A stretch of 64,000 nucleotides of DNA from Dichetophora obliterata (taxonomy: Eukaryota; Arthropoda; Insecta; Diptera; Sciomyzidae), in assembly GCA_963920525.1 (NCBI GenBank), contig OY986436.1, positions 14,645,467-14,709,466 on the forward strand, read 5' to 3'. The stretch's first letter is position 1. Each line of letters begins with the position of its first letter. Under the pieces are notes generated by a model, which was not told where the DNA came from, did not search any database, and saw nothing but the letters and a program-made list of their open reading frames with translations. The translations under genes were made by a program, and so were the position numbers. This document shows positions 13,900 through 26,563 of this stretch, piece after piece.

Positions 13900-16800
13900 T
13901 TGATTTTTTTCAAGAATCTTAGTTAAAATTTTTTACATGAATCATAGTTTTTGACGTGGTTTTTTGCGATTTTTTTGATTTTTTAGCCATAACTTCTAAA
14001 CCATACATCATAAAAGGACGATTTATGCATCAAAATGTTCCTTAAGCTACTGCCCACAAGACTGTATCCTTAAAATAATTTTAAAAATTAGATTTCATAT
14101 TAATTTCATGTGCCCTTTTTTGTCAATTTTTATTTTTTTTATTTATTTTCTAAAATAAAAACTACATAACAGATAAGGACGATTCATGCATTAAAATGAG
14201 CACCAGGTCCTCGTCCTTAAGAAGGGATACTCCTTTGTCCAAATGCCGTTTGCTCTATCTCTTGTAGTTTAGGAGTTGTAGAACACTTTTTGGAGTGGAA
14301 GCTGGCCAAAAACATGTGCTTTTTCCGTCATAACTCCCAAACCATACATCCTACAAGGACGATTTATACACCAAATTGTTTCTAATACATATATACACAA
14401 GACTGCATATTCAGAAAAAAGTTTTCTGGAATTTTATTTTTTTTCAAGAATCTTATTTAAAATTTTTTACATGAATCATAGTTTTTGACGTGGTTTTTTG
14501 CGATTTTTTTGATTTTTTAGCCATAACTTCTAAACCGTACATCATAAAAGGACGATTTATGCATCAAAATGTTCCTTAAGCTACTGTTCACAAGACTGTA
14601 TCCTTAAAATAATTTTAAAAATTAGATTTCATGTTAATTTCATGTGCCCTTTTTTGTCAATTTTTATTTTTTTTATTTATTTTCTAAAATAAAAACTACA
14701 TATCAGATAAGGACGATTCATGCATTTAAATGAGCACCAGGTCCTCGTCCTTAAGTAGGGTTACTTCTTTGTCCAAATGCCGTTTGCTCTAGCTCTTGTA
14801 GTTTAGGAGTTGTAGAACACTTTTTGGAGTGGAAGCTGGCCAAAAACATGTGCTTTTCCGTCATAACTCCCAAACCATACATCCTACAAGGACGATTTAT
14901 ACACCAAATTGTTTCTAATACATATATACACAAGACTGCATATTCAGAAAAAAGTTTTCTGGAATTTGATTTTTTTCAAGAATCTTAGTTAAAATTTTTT
15001 ACATGAATCATAGTTTTTGACGTGGTTTTTTGCGATTTTTTTGATTTTTTAGCCATAACTTCTAAACCATACGTCATAAAAGGACGATTTATGCATCAAA
15101 ATGTTCCTTAAGCTACTGCCCACAAGACTGTATCCTTAAAATAATTTTAAAAATTAGATTTCATATTAATTTCATGTGCCCTTTTTTGTCAATTTTTATT
15201 TTTTTTATTTATTTTCTAAAATAAAAACTACATAACAGATAAGGACGATTCATGCATTAAAATGAGCACCAGGTCCTCGTCCTTAAGAAGGGATACTCCT
15301 TTGTCCAAATGCCGTTTGCTCTATCTCTTGTAGTTTAGGAGTTGTAGAACACTTTTTGGAGTGGAAGCTGGCCAAAAACATGTGCTTTTTCCGTCATAAC
15401 TCCCAAACCATACATCCTACAAGGACGATTTATACACCAAATTGTTTCTAATACATATATACACAAGACTGCATATTCAGAAAAAAGTTTTCTAGAATTT
15501 GATTTTTTTTCAAGAATCTTATTTAAAAATTTTTACATGAATCATAGTTTTTGACGTGGTTTTGTGCGATTCTTTTGATTTTTTAGCCATAACTTCTAAA
15601 CCATACATCATAAAAGGACGATTTATGCATCAAAATGTTCCTTAAGCTACTGCCCACAAGACTGTATCCTTAAAATAATTTTAAAAATTAGATTTCATGT
15701 TAATTTCATGTGCCCTTTTTTGTCAATTTTTATTTTTTTTATTTATTTTCTAAAATAAAAACTACATATCAGATAAGGACGATTCATGCATTTAAATGAG
15801 CACCAGGTCCTCGTCCTTAAGTAGGGTAACTTCTTTGTCCAAATGCCGTTTGCTCTATCTCTTGTAGTTTAGGAGTTGTAGAACACTTTTTGGAGTGGAA
15901 GCTGGCCAAAAACATGTGCTTTTTCCGTCATAACTCCCAAACCATACATCCTACAAGGACGATTTATACACCAAATTGTTTTTAATACATATATACACAA
16001 GACTGCATATTCAGAAAAGAGTTTCCTGGAATTTGATTTTTTCCAAGAATCTTAGTTAAATTTTTTACATGAATCATAGTTTTTGACGTGGTTTTTTGCG
16101 ATTTTTTTGATTTTTTAGCCATAACTTCTAAACCATACATCATAAATGGACGATTTATGCATCAAAATGTTCCTTAAGCTACTGTTCACAAGACTGTATC
16201 CTTAAAATAATTTTTAAAATTAGATTTCATGTTAATTTCATGTGCCCTTTTTTGTCAATTTTTATTTTTTTTATTTATTTTCTAAAATAAAAACTACATA
16301 TCAGATAAGGACGATTCATGCATTTAAATGAGCACCAGGTCCTCGTCCTTAAGTAGGGTTACTTCTTTGTCCAAATGCCGTTTGCTCTATCTCTTGTAGT
16401 TTAGGAGTTGTAGAACACTTTTTGGAGTGGAAGCTGGCCAAAAACATGTTCTTTTTCCGTCATAACTCCCAAACCATACATCCTACAAGGACGATTTATA
16501 CACCAAATTGTTTCTAATACATATATACACAAGACTGCATATTCAGAAAAAAGTTTTCTGGAATTTGATTTTTTTCAAGAATCTTAGTTAAAATTTTTTA
16601 CATGAATCATAGTTTTTGACGTGGTTTTTTGCGATTTTTTTGATTTTTTAGCCATAACTTCTAAACCATACGTCATAAAAGGACGATTTATGCATCAAAA
16701 TGTTCCTTAAGCTACTGCCCACAAGACTGTATCCTTAAAATAATTTTAAAAATTAGATTTCATATTAATTTCATGTGCCCTTTTTTGTCAATTTTTATTT

Positions 16801-19800
16801 TTTTTATTTATTTTCTAAAATAAAAACTACATAACACATAAGGACGATTCATGCATTAAAATGAGCACCAGGTCCTCGTCCTTAAGAAGGGATACTCCTT
16901 TGTCCAAATGCCGTTTGCTCTATCTCTTGTAGTTTAGGAGTTGTAGAACACTTTTTGGAGTGGAAGCTGGCCAAAAACATGTGCTTTTTCCGTCATAACT
17001 CCCAAACCATACATCCTACAAGGACGATTTATACACCAAATTGTTTCTAATACATATATACACAAGACTGCATATTCAGAAAAAAGTTTTCTGGAATTTG
17101 ATTTTTTTTCAAGAATCTTATTTAAAAATTTTTACATGAATCATAGTTTTTGACGTGGTTTTGTGCGATTTTTTTGATTTTTTAGCCATAACTTCTAAAC
17201 CATACATCATAAAAGGACGATTTATGCATCAAAATGTTCCTTAAGCTACTGCCCACAAGACTGTATCCTTAAAATAATTTTAAAAATTAGATTTCATATT
17301 AATTTCATGTGCCCTTTTTTGTCAATTTTTATTTTTTTTATTTATTTTGTCAATTTTTATTTTTTTTATTTATTTTCTAAAATAAAAACTACATATCAGA
17401 TAAAGACGATTCATGCATTAAAATGAGCACCAGGTCCTCTTCCTTAAGAAGGGATACTCCTTTGTCCAAATGCCGTTTGCTCTATCTCTTGTAGTTTAGG
17501 AGTTGTAGAACACTTTTTGGAGTGGAAGCTGGCCAAAAACATGTGCTTTTTCCGTCATAACTCCCAAACAATACATCCTACAAGGACGATTTATACACCA
17601 ATCTAATACATATATACACAAGACTGCATATTCAGAAAAAAGTTTTCTGGAATTTGATTTTTTTCAAGAATCTTAGTTCAAATTTTTTACATGAATCATA
17701 GTTTTTGACGTGGTTTTTTGCGATTTTTTTGATTTTTTAGCCATAACTTCTAAACCATACATCATAAAAGGACGATTTATGCATCAAAAAGTTCCTTAAG
17801 CTACTGCCCACAAGACTGTATCCTTAAAATAATTTTAAAAATTAGATTTCATGTTAATTTCATGTGCCCTTTTTTGTCAATTTTTATTTTTCTTATTTAT
17901 TTTGTCAATTTTTATTTTTTTATTTATTTTCTAAAATAAAAACTACATATCAGATAAGGACGATTCATGCATTTAAATGAGCACCAGGTCCTCGTCCTTA
18001 AGAAGGGATACTCCTTTGTCCAAATGCCGTTTGCTCTATCTCTTGTAGTTTAGGAGTTGTAGAACACTTTTTGGAGTGGAAGCTGGCCAAAAACATGTGC
18101 TGTTTCCGTCATAACTCCCAAACCATACATCCTACAAGGACGATTTATACACCAAATTGTTTTTAATACATATATACACAAGACTGCATATTCAGAAAAA
18201 AACTACATATCAGATAAGGACGATTCATGCATTTAAATGAGCACCAGGTCCTCGTCCTTAAGTAGGGTTACTTCTTTGTCCAAATGCCGTTTGCTCTATC
18301 TCTTGTAGTTTAGGAGTTGTAGAACACTTTTTGGAGTGGAAGCTGGCCAAAAACATGTTCTTTTTCCGTCATAACTCCCAAACCATACATCCTACAAGGA
18401 CGATTTATACACCAAATTGTTTCTAATACATATATACACAAGACTGCATATTCAGAAAAAAGTTTTCTGGAATTTGATTTTTTTCAAGAATCTTAGTTAA
18501 AATTTTTTACATGAATCATAGTTTTTGACGTGGTTTTTTGCGATTTTTTTGATTTTTTAGCCATAACTTCTAAACCATACGTCATAAAAGGACGATTTAT
18601 GCATCAAAATGTTCCTTAAGCTACTGCCCACAAGACTGTATCCTTAAAATAATTTTAAAAATTAGATTTCATATTAATTTCATGTGCCCTTTTTTGTCAA
18701 TTTTTATTTTTTTTATTTATTTTCTAAAATAAAAACTACATAACAGATAAGGACGATTCATGCATTAAAATGAGCACCAGGTCCTCGTCCTTAAGAAGGG
18801 ATACTCCTTTGTCCAAATGCCGTTTGCTCTATCTCTTGTAGTTTAGGAGTTGTAGAACACTTTTTGGAGTGGAAGCTGGCCAAAAACATGTGCTTTTTCC
18901 GTCATAACTCCCAAACCATACATCCTACAAGGACGATTTATACACCAAATTGTTTCTAATACATATATACACAAGACTGCATATTCAGAAAAAAGTTTTC
19001 TGGAATTTGATTTTTTTTCAAGAATCTTATTTAAAAATTTTTACATGAATCATAGTTTTTGACGTGGTTTTGTGCGATTTTTTTGATTTTTTAGCCATAA
19101 CTTCTAAACCATACATCATAAAAGGACGATTTATGCATCAAAATGTTCCTTAAGCTACTGCCCACAAGACTGTATCCTTAAAATAATTTTAAAAATTAGA
19201 TTTCATATTAATTTCATGTGCCCTTTTTTGTCAATTTTTATTTTTTTTATTTATTTTGTCAATTTTTATTTTTTTTATTTATTTTCTAAAATAAAAACTA
19301 CATATCAGATAAAGACGATTCATGCATTAAAATGAGCACCAGGTCCTCTTCCTTAAGAAGGGATACTCCTTTGTCCAAATGCCGTTTGCTCTATCTCTTG
19401 TAGTTTAGGAGTTGTAGAACACTTTTTGGAGTGGAAGCTGGCCAAAAACATGTGCTTTTTCCGTCATAACTCCCAAACAATACATCCTACAAGGACGATT
19501 TATACACCAATCTAATACATATATACACAAGACTGCATATTCAGAAAAAAGTTTTCTGGAATTTGATTTTTTTCAAGAATCTTAGTTCAAATTTTTTACA
19601 TGAATCATAGTTTTTGACGTGGTTTTTTGCGATTTTTTTGATTTTTTAGCCATAACTTCTAAACCATACATCATAAAAGGACGATTTATGCATCAAAAAG
19701 TTCCTTAAGCTACTGCCCACAAGACTGTATCCTTAAAATAATTTTAAAAATTTGATTTCATGTTAATTTCATGTGCCCTTTTTTGTCAATTTTTATTTTT

Positions 19801-21640
19801 CTTATTTATTTTGTCAATTTTTATTTTTTTATTTATTTTCTAAAATAAAAACTACATATCAGATAAGGACGATTCATGCATTTAAATGAGCACCAGGTCC
19901 TCGTCCTTAAGAAGGGATACTCCTTTGTCCAAATGCCGTTTGCTCTATCTCTTGTAGTTTAGGAGTTGTAGAACACTTTTTGGAGTGGAGCTGGCCAAAA
20001 ACATGTGCTTTTTCCGTCATAACTCCCAAACCATACATCCTACAAGGACGATTTATACACCAAATTGTTTTTAATACATATATACACAAGACTGCATATT
20101 CAGAAAAAAGTTTTCTGGAATTTGATTTTTTTTCAAGAATCTTAGTTAAAATTTTTTTACATGAATCATAGTTTTTGACGTGGTTTTGTGCGATTCTTTT
20201 GATTTTTTAGCCATAACTTCTAAACCATACATCATAAAAGGACGATTTATGCATCAAAATGTTCCTTAAGCTACTGCCCACAAGACTGTATCCTTAAAAT
20301 AATTTTAAAAATTAAATTTCATGTTAATTTCATGTGCCCTTTTTTGTCAATTTTTATTTTTTTTATTTATTTTCTAAAATAAAAACTACATAACAGATAA
20401 GGACGATTCATGCATTAAAATGAGCACCAGGTCCTCGTCCTTAAGAAGGGATACTCCTTTGTCCAAATGCCGTTTGCTCTATCTCTTGTAGTTTAGGAGT
20501 TGTAGAACACTTTTTGGAGTGGAAGCTGGCCAAAAACATGTGCTTTTTCCGTCATAACTCCCAAACAATACATCCTACAAGGACGATTTATACACCAATC
20601 TAATACATATATACACAAGACTGCATATTCAGAAAAAAGTTTTCTGGAATTTGATTTTTTTCAAGAATCTTAGTTCAAATTTTTTACATGAATCATAGTT
20701 TTTGACGTGGTTTTTTGCGATTTTTTTGATTTTTTAGCCATAACTTCTAAACCATACATCATAAAAGGACGATTTATGCATCAAAAAGTTCCTTAAGCTA
20801 CTGCCCACAAGACTGTATCCTTAAAATAATTTTAAAAATTAGATTTCATGTTAATTTCATGTGCCCTTTTTTGTCAATTTTTATTTTTCTTATTTATGTT
20901 GTCAATTTTTATTTTTTTATTTATTTTCTAAAATAAAAACTACATATCAGATAAGGACGATTCATGCATTTAAATGAGCACCAGGTCCTCGTCCTTAAGA
21001 AGGGATACTCCTTTGTCCAAATGCCGTTTGCTCTATCTCTTGTAGTTTAGGAGTTGTAGAACACTTTTTGGAGTGGAAGCTGGCCAAAAACATGTGCTTT
21101 TTCCGTCATAACTCCCAAACCATACATCCTACAAGGACGATTTATACACCAAATTGTTTTTAATACATATATACATAAGACTGCATATTCAGAAAAAAGT
21201 TTTCTGGAATTTGATTTTTTTTCAAGAATCTTAGTTAAAATTTTTTTACATGAATCATAGTTTTTGACGTGGTTTTGTGCGATTCTTTTGATTTTTTAGC
21301 CATAACTTCTAAACCATACATCATAAAAGGACGATTTATGCATCAAAATGTTCCTTAAGCTACTGTCCACAAGACTGTATCCTTAAAATAATTTTAAAAA
21401 TTAAATTTCATGTTAATTTCATGTGCCCTTTTTTGTCAATTTTTATTTTTTTTATTTATTTTCTAAAATAAAAACTACATAACAGATAAGGACGATTCAT
21501 GCATTAAAATGAGCACCAGGTCCTCGTCCTTAAGAAGGGATACTCCTTTGTCCAAATGCCGTTTGCTCTATCTCTTGTAGTTTAGGAGTTGTAGAACACT
21601 TTTTGGAGTGGAAGCTGGCCAAAAACATGTGCTTTTTCCG
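13900..21640. repeat. Large secondary duplications inside the satellite array
   Basis: Two long segments repeat upstream segments. About 4.2-6.9 kb matches about 14.0-16.7 kb at an offset of 9757 bp (anchor 4266 to 14023; the identical stretch at 4994 recurs at 14751). About 8.45-13.7 kb matches about 16.3-21.6 kb at an offset of 7846-7848 bp. Rare private variants track the second duplication: 'tatttatgttgtcaat' near 13051 and 20897, and 'atacataagactgc' near 13325 and 21171. These are multi-kilobase amplification events above the monomer and higher-order levels. Confidence 0.8.
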
Positions 21641-21743
21641 TCATAACTCCCAAACCATACATCCTACAAGGACGATTTATACACCAATCTAATACATATA
21701 TACACAAGACTGCATATTCAGAAAAAAGTTTTCTGGAATCTTA

Positions 21744-23558
21744 CAACGAGTATAAATTATAAATTATTGCGATATCAAGACTTTGGGACACAAATTTATT
21801 TAAGCATCCTTCAATATAGAAACATTTAATTGCACCGAAAAATTTAAGATTTTATTGTTTAATTAGAAATCATTAAGCTTTTAAGTAAAACGTATGCATA
21901 AAAACATGCGATCCATCAATGTTGTAATTATTACCCTAAACCATGACAGCTTTGGTTGATGACCTCTTGAGCCTGACATAAAATTTTGAATATTTTGAAG
22001 ATTAAACCAATTCGATCGCAACTCTGTTACATTACAGAAACGTCCGTAAAATACGTTCAATTCCTATCTTGAAGAATTTTGTAATTTTGATCCTTGACAC
22101 ATTTTTTTAAATGTCTGAACAATAATTGCAAAAATGATGATAATTTTATGTTAGAATGTACCTTAAGCCATCCATTACCTACAGTGGGTCAGTTTTCGTT
22201 CGGTATGGCATTAGAGCGAAAATTATAAATAAAACAAAACGCACCAAAAACTATAGTAACAGTCGGAACATTTAAAAAATCATGAGATGAAGTCTTTTAC
22301 AGTTGCGCAAAACATTTTTCTATTTCTATTTCTATTGAGTTTAGGGTATATTTGAACCCATTGATGCATTGCACCTTATTAACTTTGTTTTGTGGAAGCT
22401 GAAGAGTTTCCAAGAAGCCAATAAATTCCTTTATAAAAGCAATTTTGTTGCAATTTCTAAACACAGGACGCTTCTTGAAATTGGGGTCCTTGCAGTCTTA
22501 ATATCGCAATAATTAAATTCATTGATCAACCTTACAGAACAGTGAAAATTGGCATTTATCGCAACAATTAAATCCATTGATAAACCATACGGAACTATGA
22601 AACTTGCCATTTAATTCTCCCGATTATGCAAAAGTATCGTATTCTTCAAACTTTTAAAAAAATGGCAATAATCATATACGAGGTTAATACGTCTGCATTT
22701 ACATATAACTGACCTCTAAACATAGTAATAAAATACAGAAATGTTCACTTTTTACATTGAACAAAAACATAAAAATATGTAAACCTCTTGTGCTTTAATA
22801 ATGCTTTAAAAACCAAAAAAAGGTCATCAAAATTTACCCAATAAAAGCATGTACAGAAGACAATAGTCACATATTGTATTAAATAAATACCTTAAACTTC
22901 ATAAAATAAACAAATAACTTGTAAATATTTAATAAAAAAAAAATAACATCGTTTCAATATATGCTATTATACAATTATATAAATTATACTCACATGAAAT
23001 TTTACTCAAAAGTTATATACATGAAATAATTCATATATATTATGAATGTTTAAAACTGTATATTTTTAAATTGTTTAAAATGCTTAAAACCAACCAATTA
23101 AGAAATGCATTATAAAAATGCTCACAGCAAATTTCGTCACAATATTACATTTGTACAAAATTATTCTAATAAATGTTAAAAGTTTTATCATTGCATTTTA
23201 ATTACGTGATAAACAAAGAATATAAAAATATATAAAAAAATAAAATGTTCTAAATGACGTTTTTGTTTTTTATTGTTTTACTCGGATTAGTTATATACAT
23301 TTCAACATAAAATCTATCTGAAATAAATATCTTAATATAACGAAATGGAATTCTTAAATATTTTCCAATTGAATCAAAATATACTTTTGATTATGCTTGC
23401 AGGGTTTTCTGATTGGGCAGATAGGTATATTTTTGTTGGTGGTTTAAGATAACCTAATTAGAATACTAATAAAATTATAAGTATATGTGTATATAATAAT
23501 AAATATAATATTAATATATATCTATACTTTTCTATACTATATATATGTATATACATTA
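21744..23558. other. AT-rich non-coding flank of the satellite
   Basis: No convincing coding sequence or RNA gene is visible. A 55-bp unit is tandemly duplicated at 22503-22612 (starting 'atcgcaataattaaattc' and 'atcgcaacaattaaatcc'), with about ten differences between copies. From 22900 to 23550 the sequence is extremely AT-rich with short TA runs. Confidence 0.6.
22503..22612. repeat. 55-bp tandem duplication
   Basis: Two adjacent 55-bp copies begin at 22503 and 22558. Both run from 'atcgcaa' through 'attgat' and 'aacc' to a shared 'gccattt'/'ggcattt' end. They differ at several sites, so the duplication is not recent. Confidence 0.7.
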
Positions 23559-23863
23559 GGGCGGGTCAAATTCTGGCTCAGCGAAATTCGTAAAATACAT
23601 GTAATTTCAAGACTTTTTCTCCACTACAGCATATACAAATTCTGAAAAAAAGCTGTGCGGACTTTCGTAAATAGATTCATACACATACATTCATACATTC
23701 ATATTTTATAATTGAGAACAAAATCTATTTACGAAAGTCCGCACAGCTTTTTTTCAGAATTTGTATATGCTGTAGTGGAGAAAAAGTCTTGAAATTACAT
23801 GTATTTTACGAATTTCGCTGAGCCAGACCTCCAAAAAATTCGTCCATACAAATTGACCCGCCC
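23559..23863. mobile_element. Hairpin MITE with 105-bp perfect inner arms, TA target duplication
   Basis: The ends are GGGCGGGTCAA and its complement TTGACCCGCCC, each flanked by TA (23557-23558 and 23864-23865), as expected of a Tc1/mariner-type insertion. Positions 23573-23677 and 23722-23826 are inverted copies of equal length with no indels that I can see, around a ~44-bp loop. Between the terminal 16 bp and the arm, the right side has about 25 bp (around 23827-23850) absent from the left side, so one arm was deleted. No coding capacity. If transcribed it would form a long double-stranded RNA. Confidence 0.8.
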
Positions 23864-25673
23864 TAATATATTGTACATGCATCTACGATCAATGGTTTTG
23901 TCGTAAAATTGACATTTTAATAAAAAATAAAATCATTTTCTTAAATAAATTTCTTAAAATAAAATCATGACTGCTTGTAACTTTGGTATCTTTTAATAAA
24001 ATACCTACATAAAAACCATTTCAACAACATTAAAGCAAATGGGTAACAAGCAATTTTCTTCTCTTCATGAAAAAAAAAACATATTTGCAACTCCTTATTA
24101 AAGAATAATTATTTCTTTAGCCGAATCTGAATTCCGTCTTTTTATTCGGCTAATGAAAAAATTATTATTTGCAGATGCAAAGTTACAATACAGCCTGTAA
24201 CCCTACCCACACCTTATAAATTATACTCCGATAGAATGTACTTTTCATAATTCCAAGTACACTCTACCGTACAATTCTTTAAAACCCATGTTTGCATTTT
24301 TATGACCCACTTGTGGCGTCACAAATACTTTAAAGCCACAACTTGTGTGGTAATATAATTTAAATTTAATTTCAAACTCTTCAATATAATTCTTCGATAA
24401 ACGCATGTTTGCATTTCCGCTTGTTGTGTCACAAACATGTCACATTATTTTAAAGTCACAACTTGTGTGGCAATAATAAATAATATTCTTTCGTGAATCC
24501 GATGCCCTATTAAAAAAAACTAGTGCTTAAAAAATTCCTCAAGTGGATTCGGAAGTAATCTAAAAACTAAAAAGCATTCTACTGCCCTAGCAGAATTCTA
24601 TAGAAAGAAAAGTAAGCGTACACATAATTGTGCAAACGAATTAACGATTGCACAACTATCCAATCGTTCACTACTGACCTAAAGAAAGAAGCGCAGGCAG
24701 AATTATGCAAGCAAAGCAGTTGCTTACTGACCTAATCCGCTAAGTGCAGGCAAGTTGTAAAAGTAAACATACGCTGACCAATCATCGATTCACAACGAAA
24801 GAAATAATTTAGAACCAATAATAAATGAAAGAAAGTGTTATACGAATTTTGCGTCACTTTCTTTCTCACCCAAAGAACTCAGCGAAAAGAGAGCACCAAA
24901 TTATTCTGAGACATCGACGGAGTATAACAAATTATATTCTTTAAATACCAATGTAAAATTTTATATTAAGTCAGTCTTAAGATAGATTCTAAAAGAAAGT
25001 CGAAATAATAATAAACAAGTTAAACTAAGTTTTTTGTTTTATTTAAACTTAAACCAACTTAAACTAAGTTTTGTTTTATTGAGACTAAAACTATGCAACC
25101 AAAATCTAGCAAGAATAAAATCGCAACAACAATGTCCAGCTAGAAACAACATCAATTCGTCAAACACAAGAAGATCCCAAAAATTAACACAAAAAAATAA
25201 GCTGTAAAAGTTGTGGCAAATAGAAGTTACATTTTCATTCACATACATACTTATAATATTGTTTTCTTCTCCTTTCGTTACTTGTCGTATTCATTTTCAT
25301 GTTTACTTCTTCTTACTCACAGCAATGCGTCAATAACGAGTACAAAAACTCGTTGGTAGTCATTGTTTTGGTTTTTCTGTCGGTGGATGGCTGATAGTCT
25401 GGAAAGAAGTTGGAACGCTGGATGAAGCAATCTCTTGGTATAATTTATACTCGTTGATCTTAGGTAGAAGGTTCCATTGCTCAAAAAATTGTACTTATTT
25501 AATGTATCAAGAAAAATCACTTGGAAATATAAAAATTTTTGTTTTTTCTATGCGCGCACCAAAAGTAAATTTTTCTTTCACATTGTGATGTAGAATTCTA
25601 TTCTCTTTCGAATGATACCAATCATGGTTGGGTAGCTTCGATTTGATTTTTTTAATTAATCACACAAATTGGT
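23864..25673. other. Non-coding AT-rich sequence between hairpin element and piggyBac remnant
   Basis: No gene is recognised. Two related segments, about 24309-24355 and 24420-24475, share 'gtcacaaa', 'aaagccacaacttgtgtgg' and related phrases. A second pair of short direct repeats around 'aaactaagttt' is at 25020-25080. At 25320-25510 the minus strand has a short open stretch of retroelement-like composition, too short to assign. A solo LTR may lie between 24500 and 25000, but I could not define its ends. Confidence 0.45.
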
Positions 25674-25727
25674 ATGAAATACCCCAATGTGCGGCGTGAC
25701 GTGAAATACCCCAATGTGCGGCGTGAC
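25674..25727. repeat. 27-bp tandem duplication just 5' of the piggyBac start codon
   Basis: The 27-bp unit beginning (a/g)tgaaataccccaatgtgc occurs at 25674-25700 and 25701-25727, identical except for the first base. It adds an in-frame ATG at 25674, but the likely native start is ATG 25731, because the protein after it looks like a piggyBac N terminus while the repeat-encoded residues do not. Confidence 0.75.
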
Positions 25728-25730
25728 GAA

Positions 25731-26563
25731 ATGGCAAATCAACGTTATTTGAACGACGATGATATACTTGAAGTGCTCAATGAAGAAAGTGACGCGGATA
25801 TTTCTTATTCGGACATTGATTATAATTCGGCAAATAACCAAACGAGTGATTCCGAAACAGAAAGTGAACTAGACGTGGCTGCAGCTAGCTTTGTTGATAC
25901 CTTATTTATTGCAAAAAACAAAATGGTATGGAGTGACACTCCATTACCTCAACGTATTGGAACTGCGGCTGAGAATATTATCTCAGCACAACCTGGACCA
26001 ACTCGATTTGCGGTATCTAGATGCAGTGACATGATGTCAGCTTTTTTGTTATTTTTTCCGCCTCCACTAGAATGGATTATTGTTGAAAATAACAATAAGT
26101 ACGGCAGAGTCAAATTCGGTGAGAAATGGAGCGATATGGATGAAGAAGCTTTACGAGCATATATTGCTGTACGCATTCTTGCAGGTGTATGTCGGTGTGT
26201 GCATTCCTGTTTTACTTATGTTATTTCAGTATAATAGTTGACTAATAAAAAATTTTCTATGGTAGCGGAAGAAATGAAGATGTTCATGGTTTGTTTGATG
26301 CAACTTTTGGTCGACCCATATTCCGATCAATTATGTCTGAAGGAACTTTTAAAATGTTCACAAGAGCGCTCCGTTTCGATGATGTCTTGAGTCGAAGACA
26401 AATGCGTAGTAGCGAAAAATTTGCTCCAATTCGGACTAAAAGCAGTTTCAAATTAACTCTGCATCTTCCCCGAACATTTGTCCTTTTAACTCCATTAAAA
26501 CTTATTGCAACTATCTATGAAGAACGTCATTGTATTTTACAGCTGAAACGGAGTTATGTTTAG
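25731..26563 (+). pseudogene. piggyBac-like transposase, N-terminal part (two exons, broken)
   Basis: Exon 1 runs from ATG 25731 to 26194 and encodes an acidic N terminus (NDDDILEVLNEESD) and the start of the DDE_Tnp_1_7 domain ('WSDMDEEALRAYIAVRILAG'). A 71-bp GT-AG intron at 26195-26265 keeps the frame, and exon 2 continues through 'LFDATFGRPIFRSIMSEGTF', 'LRFDD' and 'EKFAPIR', all piggyBac landmarks. After about 26440 the frame deteriorates; the segment 'LIATIYEERHC' aligns with the motif normally containing the first catalytic aspartate (x-DEQL), which here reads TAT (Tyr) at 26516-26518. The frame ends at 26563, and homologous sequence resumes only at about 30650. This is a dead element, not a host gene. 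Confidence 0.88.
26195..26265 (+). other. Short GT-AG intron in the piggyBac-like gene
   Basis: The donor CG|GTGTGTG and acceptor GGTAG|CGG define a 71-bp intron with a T-rich 3' part. Removing it joins the reading frame of exon 1 (ending 'LAGVC' plus two bases) to exon 2 ('GRNEDVHGLFDA') with no frame change. Unspliced reading meets stops. The length is typical of fly introns. Confidence 0.7.

Larger units (their letters stand above)
1..21743. repeat. Satellite DNA array, ~533-bp monomer, about 40 copies
   Basis: The same unit recurs head to tail from the first base. Anchors at the phrase ttatgcatcaaaatgttcc fall at 1, 536, 1068, 1601, 2135, 2667, 3201, 3733, 4266, 4800, 5332 and so on to 21337, giving a unit of 532-535 bp and about 40 anchors. 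Copies are nearly identical, differing by scattered substitutions, a ~30-bp T-rich insertion in some units and two short-unit types. The array runs off the left edge. It ends inside a monomer at about 21743, where the shared sequence stops after ctggaatctta. Short open frames inside the unit recur only because the DNA recurs, and nothing suggests coding. The low divergence and length are typical of centromeric or pericentromeric satellites kept uniform by unequal exchange. Confidence 0.98.

Noticed and set aside
2329..20171. Recurrent 60-63-codon open frames in the satellite on both strands
   Set aside because: They recur only because the DNA monomer recurs, change with one-base indels between monomers, and show no protein-like conservation.
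1..21743. CRISPR-like array of direct repeats
   Set aside because: Repeats are ~533 bp and contiguous with no unique spacers, and the window is eukaryotic.
24500..25070. A solo LTR
   Set aside because: Some phrases look LTR-like, but no TG...CA ends with flanking target duplication could be located.
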